A DNA stretch of 59,328 nt from CAZJHX01 sp964545715 (GCA_964545715.1 CAZJHX010000059.1:1-59328), one strand, 5' to 3'; positions 1 through 8,758 are shown, numbered from the stretch's first letter. Numbers and translations are program-made. Notes: generated by a model not told the origin, from the letters alone.

Positions 1-2
1 GC

Positions 3-2000
3 GACGCCGAGGAGCCCACCGAGCGCCGGCTGATCGACGGAGGGCGGGCCGCGGACTGCGCCGTGCTCAAGGTCGCCCACCACGGCTCGGATCACTCCAC
101 CTCCGCCGCCTTCCTCCAGGCGGTCGCCCCCTCGCTGGCGCTGGTCTCCTGCGGCGAGGGCAACCGCTGCAACTTCAACGGGGTGTGTGTGAACCCGTCC
201 GGGTGTACGCCCGACTGCACCGACAAAAGCTGCGGGCCCGACGGCTGCAACGGTAGCTGTGGCCTTTGTCCGGCTGGTCAAAGCTGCAAGTTCGACGGCA
301 GCTGTGTGGACCCGAGCACCTGCCAGCCCGCCTGCATCAACAAGGCGTGCGGCCCAGACGGCTGCGGCTCGATCTGCGGTCAGTGCGACCCGGGCAACAG
401 CTGCAGCTTCTCCGGTCAGTGCGTGGACGGCGGGGCCTGTGTGCCCGATTGCGGAGGGGGCGGGGGGGCGGGTCCAGAAAAAGAGTGCGGGGGCAACGGC
501 TGCGGTGGGTCCTGCGGCCAGTGCGACGAGGGCGTCAGCTGCAAGTTTGACGGCACCTGCGTCAACGCCGGCGGCTGCACCCCCGAGTGCGATGCGAAAG
601 AGTGCGGCCCCGACAAATGCGGCGGGATCTGCGGCGAGTGCGCGCCCGGCGTCTCCTGCAACTTTGTCGGCCAATGCGTGTCCACCGGGGAGTGCATCCC
701 AAACTGCACCGGCAAAGAGTGCGGGGGCGACGGCTGTGGTGGCCAGTGCGGCGGCTGCGGGCCCACACAGGTGTGCAACGCCTCGTTCAAGTGTGCCGAG
801 AAGGGCGTGTGCAGTCCTCAATGCGACGGCAAGCAGTGCGGGCCCGATGGCTGCGGCGCTAACTGCGGGCTGTGCGAGCCCGGAATCTCCTGCAACTTCA
901 AAGGGCTCTGCGTCACGGTGCCCGGCTGCACGCCGGACTGTGAGGGCAAACAATGCGGTCAGGACGGCTGCGGTGGCACCTGCGGATCCTGCCCCGACGG
1001 CATCAGCTGCAAGTTTGACGGCACCTGCATCGGCGCGGGGGCCTGTGTCCCGCAGTGTGACGGCAAGCAGTGCGGCGGCGACGGGTGCGGAGGCACCTGC
1101 GGCCAGTGCGGTCCCGGCTCAAGCTGCAACTTCAACGCGCAGTGCGTGGCGGCGCCCGGATGCACCCCCAGCTGTACCAATCTCGACGAGACCCCCAAGC
1201 AGTGCGGGGGCGACGGCTGCGGCGGCACCTGCGGTCAGTGCAAGGACGGCCTCAGCTGCAAATTTGACGGCCAGTGCGTCGCGTCGCCTGGCTGCGCGCC
1301 CAAGTGCACCAGCCCGGCCGGTCTCCCGCTGCAGTGCGGCAGCGACCAGTGCGGCGGAAGCTGCGGCGACTGCGACCCGACCATCGCGGGCAACAGCTGC
1401 AAGTTCGACGGCTTCTGCTCCCAGGAGGAGCCCTGCATCCCCAGCTGCACCGGCAAAGAGTGCGGTGGGGACGGGTGTGGCGGCACTTGCGGCGGCTGCC
1501 AGGTCGGCATGAGCTGCCAGCTGGACGACACCGGCAAAACGTCGACGTGCGAGGCGGTCGCGGACTGCAATGCCAGCTGCGCCGGGCAGATCGGCACCGT
1601 CAAGGTGTGCGGGGGCGACGGCTGCGGGGGCACCTGCGGATCCTGCGCCAAGGGCGAGAGCTGCATCGACGGCCAGTGCCTGGGCGCCGGCGCGTGCGAG
1701 CCCAGCTGCGAGGCCCAGTTCGGGTCCCTGAAGGCGTGCGGCGGTGACGGCTGCGGCGGTACGTGCGGGTCGTGCGCGCCCGGCATGAGCTGCGCGGACA
1801 ACAAATGCATCGATCCCGGCTCGTGCGTACCCGAGTGCCTGTCGGATGATCTGGCCCAGTTCGCGTGCGGCTCGGACGGCTGTGGCGGCAGCTGCGGCGA
1901 CTGCGGACCCGGTGAGAGCTGCGCGGACGGCAAATGCACTGGCGTCGGCGCCTGCAAGGTCAACTGCAAAAACAAGCAGTGCGGCGGCGACGGCTGTTGA
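3..2000 (+). CDS. Metallo-hydrolase (ComEC/Rec2-like MBL) C-terminus joined to Cys-rich repeats; 5' partial, ends at premature TGA
   Basis: The reading frame is already open at the window edge, so the true start lies upstream. The first ~50 residues (LKVAHHGSDHSTS, then LALVSCGEGN) match the C-terminal part of metallo-beta-lactamase domains of the ComEC/Rec2 type, where GxGN is normally followed by RYGHP. Here the frame instead runs directly into ~15 tandem Cys-rich units of the kind KxCGGDGCGGxCGxC...GxSCNFNGxCV. Such repeats are common in secreted surface proteins of Myxococcota. The frame stops at TGA 1998-2000 inside the fifteenth unit, but the same frame continues to 2558 with two more units and a sorting tail. 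It is therefore either a disrupted gene, a sequencing error or a readthrough case. The hydrolase-repeat junction could be a real fusion or an assembly chimera. Confidence 0.7.
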   Translation, partial: DAEEPTERRLIDGGRAADCAVLKVAHHGSDHSTSAAFLQAVAPSLALVSCGEGNRCNFNGVCVNPSGCTPDCTDKSCGPDGCNGSCGLCPAGQSCKFDGSCVDPSTCQPACINKACGPDGCGSICGQCDPGNSCSFSGQCVDGGACVPDCGGGGGAGPEKECGGNGCGGSCGQCDEGVSCKFDGTCVNAGGCTPECDAKECGPDKCGGICGECAPGVSCNFVGQCVSTGECIPNCTGKECGGDGCGGQCGGCGPTQVCNASFKCAEKGVCSPQCDGKQCGPDGCGANCGLCEPGISCNFKGLCVTVPGCTPDCEGKQCGQDGCGGTCGSCPDGISCKFDGTCIGAGACVPQCDGKQCGGDGCGGTCGQCGPGSSCNFNAQCVAAPGCTPSCTNLDETPKQCGGDGCGGTCGQCKDGLSCKFDGQCVASPGCAPKCTSPAGLPLQCGSDQCGGSCGDCDPTIAGNSCKFDGFCSQEEPCIPSCTGKECGGDGCGGTCGGCQVGMSCQLDDTGKTSTCEAVADCNASCAGQIGTVKVCGGDGCGGTCGSCAKGESCIDGQCLGAGACEPSCEAQFGSLKACGGDGCGGTCGSCAPGMSCADNKCIDPGSCVPECLSDDLAQFACGSDGCGGSCGDCGPGESCADGKCTGVGACKVNCKNKQCGGDGC

Positions 2001-2262
2001 GGAAGCTGCTGCGAGTGCGACGAGGGCTTCACCTGCAACGAGGCCGGCACCTGCGACGAGACCTGCGTCCCCGCATGCGAGGACAAACAGTGCGGCCCCG
2101 ACGGCTGCGGCGGCCAGTGCGGCACCTGCGACGAGCCCGGCGACGTCTGCAACGAGTCCGGGCTCTGCGAGTACATCCCGCCGTGCGAGCCCGTCTGCGA
2201 GGGCAAGGCCTGTGGTCCGGACGGCTGCGGCGGCAACTGCGGCACCTGCTCAAACGGCCTCT
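168..2262 (+). repeat. About 17 tandem CGGDGCGG-type Cys-rich protein repeats
   Basis: Direct reading gives about 17 units of ~35-45 codons. Each has a CG[GP]DGCGGxCGxC core, mostly followed by a GxSCxFxGxC half. The units are diverged in sequence, so this is a coding repeat and not a perfect satellite. Repeats of this kind are a recognised cause of assembly collapse and of unequal recombination. Confidence 0.85.
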
Positions 2263-2558
2263 GTCAGGGGGGCCAGTGCCTGACGGGCGGCGCGTGCAAG
2301 CCGAAAGCCGCTCAGGCCTGCAACAACGGGGACCTGTGGTGGCAGGACAGCTGCGGAAACTTCACGGAGGTGCTGGAAGACTGCATCGGGGGCTGCGTCA
2401 ATGAGACGTGCACCGACACGGCGCCGCCCCCGCCGGGGCCGACCGTTGTTCAGGAGTCGGGCTGCGCGTCGGTCCCCGGGTCGAGCTCACCGGCGCCGGC
2501 CTGGACGCTGCTCTTGCTGGGGCTGGCCGCGCTGGCCACCCGGCGCTACTCCCGGTAG
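2001..2558 (+). pseudogene. Severed 3' part of the Cys-rich protein with MYXO-CTERM-like tail
   Basis: This in-frame continuation after the TGA at 1998-2000 carries the rest of repeat 15, repeats 16 and 17, and a short Cys-rich linker. The C-terminus is arranged like MYXO-CTERM: a Pro-rich stretch, a GC dipeptide (ESGCASVP), a hydrophobic helix (AWTLLLLGLAALA) and a terminal RRYSR. Such tails are known to tether myxobacterial proteins at the surface. No good start codon with a Shine-Dalgarno sequence lies near 2001, so it is unlikely to be a separate gene. In the interrupted repeat two Gly codons have become TGA and TGC, both consistent with G-to-T changes. It overlaps the 3' end of mtnD by 13 bp. 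Confidence 0.65.
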
Positions 2559-2992
2559 CGCGGCACCCAGCCGCTGGTGTCCTTGAACAGGCGCACGCAG
2601 CGAATCGCTTTTGAGTCGGTCAGAAAGAAGCGGTGATGCCGGTCTTTGGGCACCACGATCAGGTCGCCCGCGGTCACCGTTACCCGCATCCACTTGTCGT
2701 TCGTGCTGCGGATGTCGAAGATCCCTTCGCCGTCGAGGACAAAGCGGACCTCATCGTCGTCGTGCAAGTGCTCCGGCGAGAACTTGGCGCAGATCGTCTC
2801 CAGGTTGGGCGTGTCCGGCGTCAGCGCGATCACGTCCTGCTCGATGTAGCCGCGCTCGGCCTTCACCTTGTCCAGGCTCTCCTGGTACTCGGCCTCCGAC
2901 GTGGGCAGCTGCATATACAAGATGCCCTGATCGTTGATCTGCTCAGCAGCGATCTCGGTCTGCTGCTTATCGTCGAGCCAGAAAGCGTGCAT
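2546..2992 (-). CDS. mtnD: Acireductone dioxygenase
   Basis: This is a cupin enzyme of 148 residues. Acireductone dioxygenase converts 1,2-dihydroxy-3-keto-5-methylthiopentene plus O2 to formate and the 2-oxoacid precursor of methionine (Fe form), the last oxidative step of methionine salvage. The family metal ligands are visible in EHLHDDDEVRF (His75, His77, Glu81), with the fourth ligand in HHRFF (His120). Length fits the family (~180) at the short bacterial end. It starts 3 bp after mtnB ends and is surely co-transcribed with it. No mtnA, mtnC, mtnK or mtnW lies in the window. Confidence 0.93.
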   Translation of the reverse strand: MHAFWLDDKQQTEIAAEQINDQGILYMQLPTSEAEYQESLDKVKAERGYIEQDVIALTPDTPNLETICAKFSPEHLHDDDEVRFVLDGEGIFDIRSTNDKWMRVTVTAGDLIVVPKDRHHRFFLTDSKAIRCVRLFKDTSGWVPRYRE

Positions 2993-2995
2993 TGT

Positions 2996-3646
2996 TCAGC
3001 CCTCCTCGGGTCTCTTTGCGGTATCGATGCCCAGCATGCGCATGCGCACGGCGGCACCGAACAGGTAGTCGTAGCACTCGGCGTGTGTCTTGGCCTGCAC
3101 CCAGTCGCGGCCCCACACGTACACACCGTGGCGGCGCACCAGCACCGCGTGGGCGTTGGGGTACGCGCGGATGGCGTCGGCCATGCTGTCGGCCAGATCG
3201 CACTCGTGCGCGGTGTTTTCGATGATCGGGACCTCGAGCATGTCGTGATATCCGGTGCCCGCGATGCCCTTCATCATCTCCAGGTGGGTGCACCGAAAGG
3301 CCTCCTCGAACAGCAGCGTCGCCAGCATGGCGTTCTCGCTGTGGCTGTGCAGCACGGCGCCCGCATCGCGCAGGCGGAAGGCGTTGTAGAACAAAGGTGC
3401 GCATGCGCTCAGCTTGAAGTCGCCCCTGGGCGCCGTGAGCACGTTGCCGTCCAGGTCCAATGTATAGAGGTCCGCCTCGCTGAGACGCTCTTTCTGGACG
3501 CCGCTGGGAGCCATGGTTACGACGCCGTCCTTGCGGATGCTGATCCCACCGCCCGTGCCCGAGACCCACCCCTGCTTATAAAACTGGCGGCACAGCTGAA
3601 CGATCAGCGTGCGCGGGTTGTCGGTCGTTTGGCGTATGGCGTTCAT
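2996..3646 (-). CDS. mtnB: Methylthioribulose-1-phosphate dehydratase
   Basis: This 216-residue class II aldolase/adducin-fold enzyme dehydrates 5-methylthioribulose 1-phosphate in methionine salvage. Zinc ligands appear as HSH (His100, His102) and RRHG (His173); the catalytic-type Glu lies in LEMMKGIAGTGYHD (Glu123). The glycine-rich N-terminal segment GTGGGISIRKDG is also typical. It sits between a small TPR gene (20 bp upstream) and mtnD (3 bp downstream), giving a three-gene minus-strand operon. The family assignment is firm; the closest alternative, L-fuculose-phosphate aldolase, is unlikely beside mtnD. Confidence 0.93.
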   Translation of the reverse strand: MNAIRQTTDNPRTLIVQLCRQFYKQGWVSGTGGGISIRKDGVVTMAPSGVQKERLSEADLYTLDLDGNVLTAPRGDFKLSACAPLFYNAFRLRDAGAVLHSHSENAMLATLLFEEAFRCTHLEMMKGIAGTGYHDMLEVPIIENTAHECDLADSMADAIRAYPNAHAVLVRRHGVYVWGRDWVQAKTHAECYDYLFGAAVRMRMLGIDTAKRPEEG

Positions 3647-3665
3647 AGCGGTCGCTATAACACCT

Positions 3666-3989
3666 TCACGCCAATTCTTCTTCGATTTCTTCCAGCAAGG
3701 CCTCGCAGTCCATCAGCGGGCCGCGGTGATCCTGGTCCGTGGCGAGCTGGATCGCCTGGCGACACACGGGCAAGGCGTCGTCGTAGCGCTCCATGGCGAC
3801 CAGCAGCTCGGTGCGGTGAACCCAGGCCATCATGAAGTCTGGTTTGACACGTGCACAAATCTCCTCGAATTGCGCCAGCGCATCGTCGTCTCTTCCCTCG
3901 TCTCTGAGCGCTTTCGCCAGCGAGTATCTGGGGACCTCGCTGTTTGGAAAACGCTCAACCATGGCCTGATAGCGCGCGATATCACTCAT
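3666..3989 (-). CDS. Small TPR-repeat protein
   Basis: This is a 107-residue soluble protein with three helical pairs of TPR character (RYSLAKALRDEGRDDDALAQFEEI, roughly residues 20-45, is the clearest). There is no signal peptide or membrane segment. TPR proteins usually act as protein-protein adaptors; no partner can be inferred except that it is the likely first gene of the mtnB-mtnD operon. It diverges from the CAP lipoprotein gene with only 52 bp between the start codons. Confidence 0.75.
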   Translation of the reverse strand: MSDIARYQAMVERFPNSEVPRYSLAKALRDEGRDDDALAQFEEICARVKPDFMMAWVHRTELLVAMERYDDALPVCRQAIQLATDQDHRGPLMDCEALLEEIEEELA

Positions 3990-4027
3990 CGTGGAGTCCT
4001 TCTTAATTGCCGCGCGAGACTAACAGG

Positions 4028-4033
4028 TATACA
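4028..4033 (+). promoter_or_regulatory. Possible -10 element (TATACA) giving a near-leaderless transcript
   Basis: TATACA lies 8 bp before the ATG at 4042, with a weak TTGCCG at a short 15-bp spacing upstream. If this is a real -10, transcription would begin within 1-2 nt of the start codon. The motif also sits in a near-palindrome (GTATACAGTGTAC) that could be an operator. The evidence is weak. Confidence 0.22.
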
Positions 4034-4041
4034 GTGTACAT

Positions 4042-5280
4042 ATGAAAAATCTCACGTCTGCTTTGGGTATCGCCCTGGCCACCTCTGTGTTGGTGGCCGG
4101 CTGCATGGGTAACGGCAACAAGCCCGCGCTTCCGTACTGGGGTCCGGGCGATCCGGCGCCGAAGAATGACGAAGAGGGCGGAGGCCCGCCGCCGGGATCG
4201 GGCAGCTACACCGAGTTCGGCTGGCACATCGACCACGGCAACGTCCTGGTGCTGACGTGGCCCGCGGACTACTGGGCCGACACCGTGACCTTGAAGAACG
4301 GTGACGTCGAGATCGACATTCACCCGCAAGACGGTGGAAACAGCGTTCGAATCCCCGGCGACATCAGCGAAGGCGAGATGCTGGCGCTGAAAAAGGGCAA
4401 CGGTCATTTCCTGCTCAAGTCCAATGGCGCCGTGGTCAACCAGGGCCAGGTCATCTTCGGTGACCGCTTCACCCTCTACTACGAGAACCAGCTGGAGCAG
4501 CTGGCCATGGAGCCGCTGGTCTTTGACAAGCGCCCGTTCGACGTCGACAAGGGCCAGCGCGCCACGATCAGCGGCTACGCAGGTCCCAACGGCATCCGCG
4601 GTGAGGTCTACGTCGCGGCACCCAAAGGTCCGGTCATCACCAAGACGCTGAGCACGGGCGACCTGGCCCCCGGCGCGCCGTTTGCCTTTGATTACCTATT
4701 CGAGCAGGAGGGCACCTACGTCATCGAGATCATCGACGCCGGCAACGGGCTGGCCGCGGCCAACATCCCGGTGTACGTGCACGGCGACGATCCGCACGCG
4801 ATCGGCCCCATGCCGGCCTGTGTGCCCGCGCTGGACCGCCCGGTTGAGCATCTCTTCGTCGACCAGGTGGACGACGACGGCAAGTTCAAGCGCCAGGACA
4901 TCCTGAGCGACCTGACCTCACGCGTGAACCAGCTGCGCGGCGCCATCGGCGCACTGGGCGCCAGCGAGAGCCTCAACAACACGGCCCAGCTCAAGGCCGA
5001 CCAGCTGGCCGACGCAGGCCAGTTTGCCCACGCCACCGCTGACGGCGCGATCCAGGCGGTTGATGCCATCGCCGCCGGCGCCGGGCTGGAGGGCAGCTTC
5101 ACCGAGAACATCGCCGTGGAGGTCTCTGCCGACCGCCTCTGGGATGGCTGGTACTGGAGTCCGAGTCGCCGCAAGGCTATGCTGGACCCCAAGCTGAAGA
5201 CGCAAGGCTTCGGCATCGCCGTCTTCAAGGAGGAGTTCGATTGGTACGTGTGCGTTCAGCATTTCAGCACCTCGCAATAG
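4042..5280 (+). CDS. CAP (SCP/PR-1-like) domain lipoprotein
   Basis: This 412-residue protein has a lipoprotein signal (MKNLTSALGIALATSVLVAGC, lipobox VAGC). A middle beta-sandwich domain (about residues 150-250, ending GTYVIEIIDAGNG) is followed by a C-terminal CAP domain of about residues 285-410, with FAHATADG, TENIA and WYWSPSRRKAMLD. CAP proteins are secreted and have diverse lipid- or protease-related roles; the exact function is unknown. It is the first gene of a plus-strand run whose next gene begins inside its last 40 bp. The same beta-sandwich plus CAP architecture recurs in that next gene, so the two are tandem paralogues. Confidence 0.85.
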   Translation: MKNLTSALGIALATSVLVAGCMGNGNKPALPYWGPGDPAPKNDEEGGGPPPGSGSYTEFGWHIDHGNVLVLTWPADYWADTVTLKNGDVEIDIHPQDGGNSVRIPGDISEGEMLALKKGNGHFLLKSNGAVVNQGQVIFGDRFTLYYENQLEQLAMEPLVFDKRPFDVDKGQRATISGYAGPNGIRGEVYVAAPKGPVITKTLSTGDLAPGAPFAFDYLFEQEGTYVIEIIDAGNGLAAANIPVYVHGDDPHAIGPMPACVPALDRPVEHLFVDQVDDDGKFKRQDILSDLTSRVNQLRGAIGALGASESLNNTAQLKADQLADAGQFAHATADGAIQAVDAIAAGAGLEGSFTENIAVEVSADRLWDGWYWSPSRRKAMLDPKLKTQGFGIAVFKEEFDWYVCVQHFSTSQ

Positions 5281-6152
5281 CCAGCCTCATTCTCGCCCTG
5301 GGCGCGTGCGGCGATGACGGCCCCGCAGCCGATGGCGAGGGCACCGCAGACACCGGCACAGACACCGCAGACACCGGCACAGACACCACCGATACCGGCG
5401 ACACGACCGGCGACGATCTGTCCTGCGTCGACCATTTCCCGGACCAGTTCTTCACCGACCAGCTGGACCTCTTCGGCCAGACGCCGCTGCAGTGGGAGAC
5501 GTTCCCGGAGACCATGACCAAAGGCGAGACTGTGACCCTGAAGGGCACCGCCAACGACAAGGCGATCCGCGGCAAGGTCTACATCGGCACGCCGTCCGGT
5601 CCCGTTACCGTGCTGGAGCTGAGCTCGGATATCGCGGCCGGCGCGGACTTCAGCTTTGACTTCACGGCTGACGAAGAGGGCACGTACGTCATCGAGCTGA
5701 TCGACACGACCGGCTTTCCGGCCGCGAACAAGCCGATCTATGTGGACGTGAAGCCCTGCACACCGGCGCCTCTGGACAACCCGACTGTGGCGTTTACCGA
5801 GGACCTGGCTACGGACAAGGACGAGTACATCAAACAGGTGAACGCGCTTCGAGCCGCCGCCAACCTCCCCGAGCTGACTCGCACGGATGCGCTGGACGAC
5901 GTGGCCCAGCAGGCGGCTCAGAAGATGGCGGACACCCAGCCTCAGCACTACGGCTGCGACATCTACGGTCAGCAGGGCTGCGGCGAAAACATCGGCGGCG
6001 AGTCCATGGTCGACAAGCTGGTGCTGGCCCTCTACTGGAGCCCGAGCCACCGCCGAACCATGTTGGCGACCAAGTACAACACGCATGGCGTGGGCTTTGT
6101 CTTTGATAGCGACTACGGCTGGCTGTGCTCCCACGTATTTGCATCGCAGTAG
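5241..6152 (+). CDS. CAP-domain lipoprotein, paralogue of the preceding gene
   Basis: This is a 303-residue lipoprotein (lipobox ALGAC) with a low-complexity DTGTDTADTGTDTTDTGD spacer, a beta-sandwich domain (about residues 90-170) and a C-terminal CAP domain with ENIGGES and YWSPSHRRTMLATKYN. The TTG start at 5241 was chosen because AGGAGG lies 6 bp upstream; a GTG at 5250 is the alternative. The start overlaps the upstream gene by 40 bp, which suggests translational coupling. Compared with its neighbour it lacks the longer N-terminal section. It probably sits in the outer or inner membrane facing the periplasm or surface. Confidence 0.83.
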   Translation: MVRVRSAFQHLAIASLILALGACGDDGPAADGEGTADTGTDTADTGTDTTDTGDTTGDDLSCVDHFPDQFFTDQLDLFGQTPLQWETFPETMTKGETVTLKGTANDKAIRGKVYIGTPSGPVTVLELSSDIAAGADFSFDFTADEEGTYVIELIDTTGFPAANKPIYVDVKPCTPAPLDNPTVAFTEDLATDKDEYIKQVNALRAAANLPELTRTDALDDVAQQAAQKMADTQPQHYGCDIYGQQGCGENIGGESMVDKLVLALYWSPSHRRTMLATKYNTHGVGFVFDSDYGWLCSHVFASQ

Positions 6153-7405
6153 TGCTGCTGGCGGCCCTGGGCTGCAATAAGGACCCAGAGCCCCAGGCCC
6201 AGGCTGAGCAGCAACCGGAGGAGACCGCCGAGGCGGCCGAGTTGACCGGGTGTGCCGCGTTGGTGGCCACCGTGATCCAGTGCAATCCGTCGCTGGCGGG
6301 CCTGCGCGCCAAGGCCGTCGAGGACTGCGAGAAGCAGCGCGACGACCTTGGCCACGACGAGCTGCTGGCGTGCGCCGGGGCCTCGGACTGTGACGTATTT
6401 CGGGCGTGCGGCGAGGCCGTCGACACCAAGTACCAGGCCCAGCGCGAGGCCCAGCGCGTCGCCAAGCGGGTGGCGGCCCTGAGGGCTCAGATGTCCAAAG
6501 GCAAGTGGCAGGCGGCGACCGACGAGTGCGCCACAATGGGCGCCGACGCCGACAAATACGACGACTTGAAGACCGCCTGCGCCGACGCCGTGCGCGGTGG
6601 GCACAAGGCGCTGGTGGGCGAGCTGACCAAGATGCGCGACGAGCTGTCGCCCATGGAGAGCTTTGCCAAGTGCCTGGACCTGACCGAGGCGGCGGGACGC
6701 CTGACCGAGGCCGACGTGGCAGGCGCTAAGCAGCTGTGCGCGGAGCTCAAGGTGGTGGGCAGGATCCAGGCCGTGGACGAGGCTGTGGAGACGGCGGTGA
6801 CGTCGGGCAAGGGCCGGCTCCCCTACGAATGCGAGTGGGCGGTCAAGGACCTGGAAAAGCTGAAGGGCGAGTGGGCCAAGGCTCAGCTCACGCGTGTGCG
6901 AGCGGCGTGCTTCGAGTCGCTGCCCAAGCGGATCGCCGGCTCGGTTGTCGAGCAGCTGACCAAGCTCCGCGACGCCGGGGTGCCGCCCAAAAAGTCGATG
7001 TGCTGGAACCTGAAGCAGCTGTTGGAGAAGCTGCCGGAGGGTCAAGCCGACGACGTCCGCCAGCTGTGCGCCGAGGTGGGCGTGCTGGGCGCGCTGTCTG
7101 CGGCGATGACCGAGGTGTCGGCCGCGCTGGCCGAGAAGTCGCCCAACGTGCCGTATCGGTGCGCGTCCGCGCTGGGAAAGCTGGAGAAGATCGGCTCCAA
7201 GTGGGCCACCGCCCGCTCCGCCGAGCTGGCGCGCAAGTGCTATCTGGAGCTTGGCGAGGTGGTGCTGCGCGCCCATGTGCCCAAGATGAAGTACGTGTGC
7301 GCGTACCAGGCCAAAAAGGTCTACCAGGGCGTCAAAAAGTACGCGCTGTCGTCGCCCGAGCTGGACGGCTTGATGGGGCGCGCCGCCAAGCTCTGCGGCA
7401 AGTGA
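6125..7405 (+). CDS. Lipoprotein built of Cys-paired helical hairpin repeats
   Basis: This 426-residue protein begins at GTG within the end of the CAP gene (28-bp overlap). The signal is MLPRICIAVVLLAALGC with lipobox ALGC. I do not recognise a named family. The mature part is alpha-helical and contains at least six segments in which two Cys flank a helical hairpin 17-34 residues apart. Examples begin at CLDLTEAAGRL, CEWAVKDLEKL, CWNLKQLLEKL and CASALGKLEKI; the last three are spaced ~53-57 residues. This looks like an array of disulfide-stapled hairpins, and would suit a periplasmic or surface scaffold. There is no catalytic motif. Confidence 0.7.
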   Translation: MLPRICIAVVLLAALGCNKDPEPQAQAEQQPEETAEAAELTGCAALVATVIQCNPSLAGLRAKAVEDCEKQRDDLGHDELLACAGASDCDVFRACGEAVDTKYQAQREAQRVAKRVAALRAQMSKGKWQAATDECATMGADADKYDDLKTACADAVRGGHKALVGELTKMRDELSPMESFAKCLDLTEAAGRLTEADVAGAKQLCAELKVVGRIQAVDEAVETAVTSGKGRLPYECEWAVKDLEKLKGEWAKAQLTRVRAACFESLPKRIAGSVVEQLTKLRDAGVPPKKSMCWNLKQLLEKLPEGQADDVRQLCAEVGVLGALSAAMTEVSAALAEKSPNVPYRCASALGKLEKIGSKWATARSAELARKCYLELGEVVLRAHVPKMKYVCAYQAKKVYQGVKKYALSSPELDGLMGRAAKLCGK

Positions 7406-7447
7406 CGCGCTTTTCAAGGCCACCACTGCCGTGAAAGACTGTGCGCC

Positions 7448-8758
7448 ATGGGTTTGAGCCGACGCGATTTTATCAAGAGCAGCGCTGTGGCGAGCGGCGT
7501 GCTGGTATTGGATCTGTCCGGATGCAGCGGGGGTGACGTTCAGACCGCGCCGCCGGCCGACCCGCCGGGCGATCCACCCGTCGACGAGCCCACGCCGGAC
7601 GTCGCTGACGTGGATCCGCCGGTCGCACCCGATCCGTCCGCCGTGCTGATGGGGCTGTACGCCTCCAGCGCCATCCCCAAGGCGGAAGACGCTGTGACCC
7701 AGGCGTTGAAGCAGGTCGACTTCGGGTGGCTCAAAGAGGGCGACTCGGTCTTTGTGAAGCTGGCCTGCAACTCGGGCAATGAGCACCCGGCCGTGACCTC
7801 TCCCGCCGCCGTCACCGCACTGTGCGCGGCGCTGTTCGAGCACGGCGCCGGCAAGGTCATCGTTGGCGATCAGGCCGGCGTCGAGGGCGTGCGCCTGGTG
7901 GAGGGCGAGGAGCGCTTCGGGTCGACAAAGGCCTTCACCGAGCAAAACGGGCTGCTGGCCGCCATCACCGCCGCAGGAGCCGAGCCGCATTTCTTCGATG
8001 ACCAGGGCTACGCCGCCGGCTATTTCGAGGCCACGCCGCCCGAGGGCCATCATTGGGCCGAGCCGATGATGGTGCCCAACGTCGTCAAAGAGGTGGATCA
8101 CATCGTCTACCTGCCGCGACTGAGCTCGCACATCCTGGCGGGCTACACCCACGGGCTGAAGGTGTCGATGGGCTGGCTGCGCGACGACAGCCGCTTTCAC
8201 GTGCACCACGACGCGGCCTCGCTCCACGAGAAGTACACCGAGATCAACTACTGCACCGAGATCCGCGACCGCCTGCGGCTGGTGCTGACGTTTGCAGAGA
8301 GCCTGCTGCTGGACATGGGGCCCGACGACGGCACGATCGCCGTCGCGGACCCACGGATCGTCATCGCCTCGGCCGACCTGGCCAACCACGACGCGCTTAC
8401 CGCCGCCGTCCTGGCCCACATCGACGAGATCACGCCCAAGGATCCCGGCGTCGCGTTCACCTACGGCGACAACGCCAACACCTTCAACAGCCTGTTCTTG
8501 TCGTCGCTGGTCCAGGGCGCCACCGGCCTGCCGTGGGGCAGCGGCTCGGACGGCTACACCGCGCTGGTGGCACACAAATACTGGGACGGCATCGACGCGG
8601 ACCGGGCGCTGAGCCGCGCGTACGAGATCACCGGGGGTGTGCCCGAGCAGATCACGGTCCGATTGTCGGGCGCCGCGCTGGAGCCCGATTTGAAGACCGC
8701 CATCGAGGCGTACAGCGGCGGTGTCTTCAACCTGACCACCGAGGAGACCGATGCTTAG
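7448..8758 (+). CDS. Tat-exported DUF362-domain protein
   Basis: This 436-residue protein has a twin-arginine signal (LSRRDFIKSSAVASG) followed by a Cys (LSGC) and a Pro/Asp-rich spacer, so it may be a Tat lipoprotein. The body matches the DUF362 family: VFVKLACNSG, KVIVGDQAG, DHIVYLPRLSSH and THGLKVSMGWLRDD. DUF362 proteins often occur with Fe-S or redox proteins, but their reaction is not established. It ends 8 bp inside the next gene. Tat export suggests it folds, perhaps with a cofactor, before transport. Confidence 0.82.
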   Translation: MGLSRRDFIKSSAVASGVLVLDLSGCSGGDVQTAPPADPPGDPPVDEPTPDVADVDPPVAPDPSAVLMGLYASSAIPKAEDAVTQALKQVDFGWLKEGDSVFVKLACNSGNEHPAVTSPAAVTALCAALFEHGAGKVIVGDQAGVEGVRLVEGEERFGSTKAFTEQNGLLAAITAAGAEPHFFDDQGYAAGYFEATPPEGHHWAEPMMVPNVVKEVDHIVYLPRLSSHILAGYTHGLKVSMGWLRDDSRFHVHHDAASLHEKYTEINYCTEIRDRLRLVLTFAESLLLDMGPDDGTIAVADPRIVIASADLANHDALTAAVLAHIDEITPKDPGVAFTYGDNANTFNSLFLSSLVQGATGLPWGSGSDGYTALVAHKYWDGIDADRALSRAYEITGGVPEQITVRLSGAALEPDLKTAIEAYSGGVFNLTTEETDA

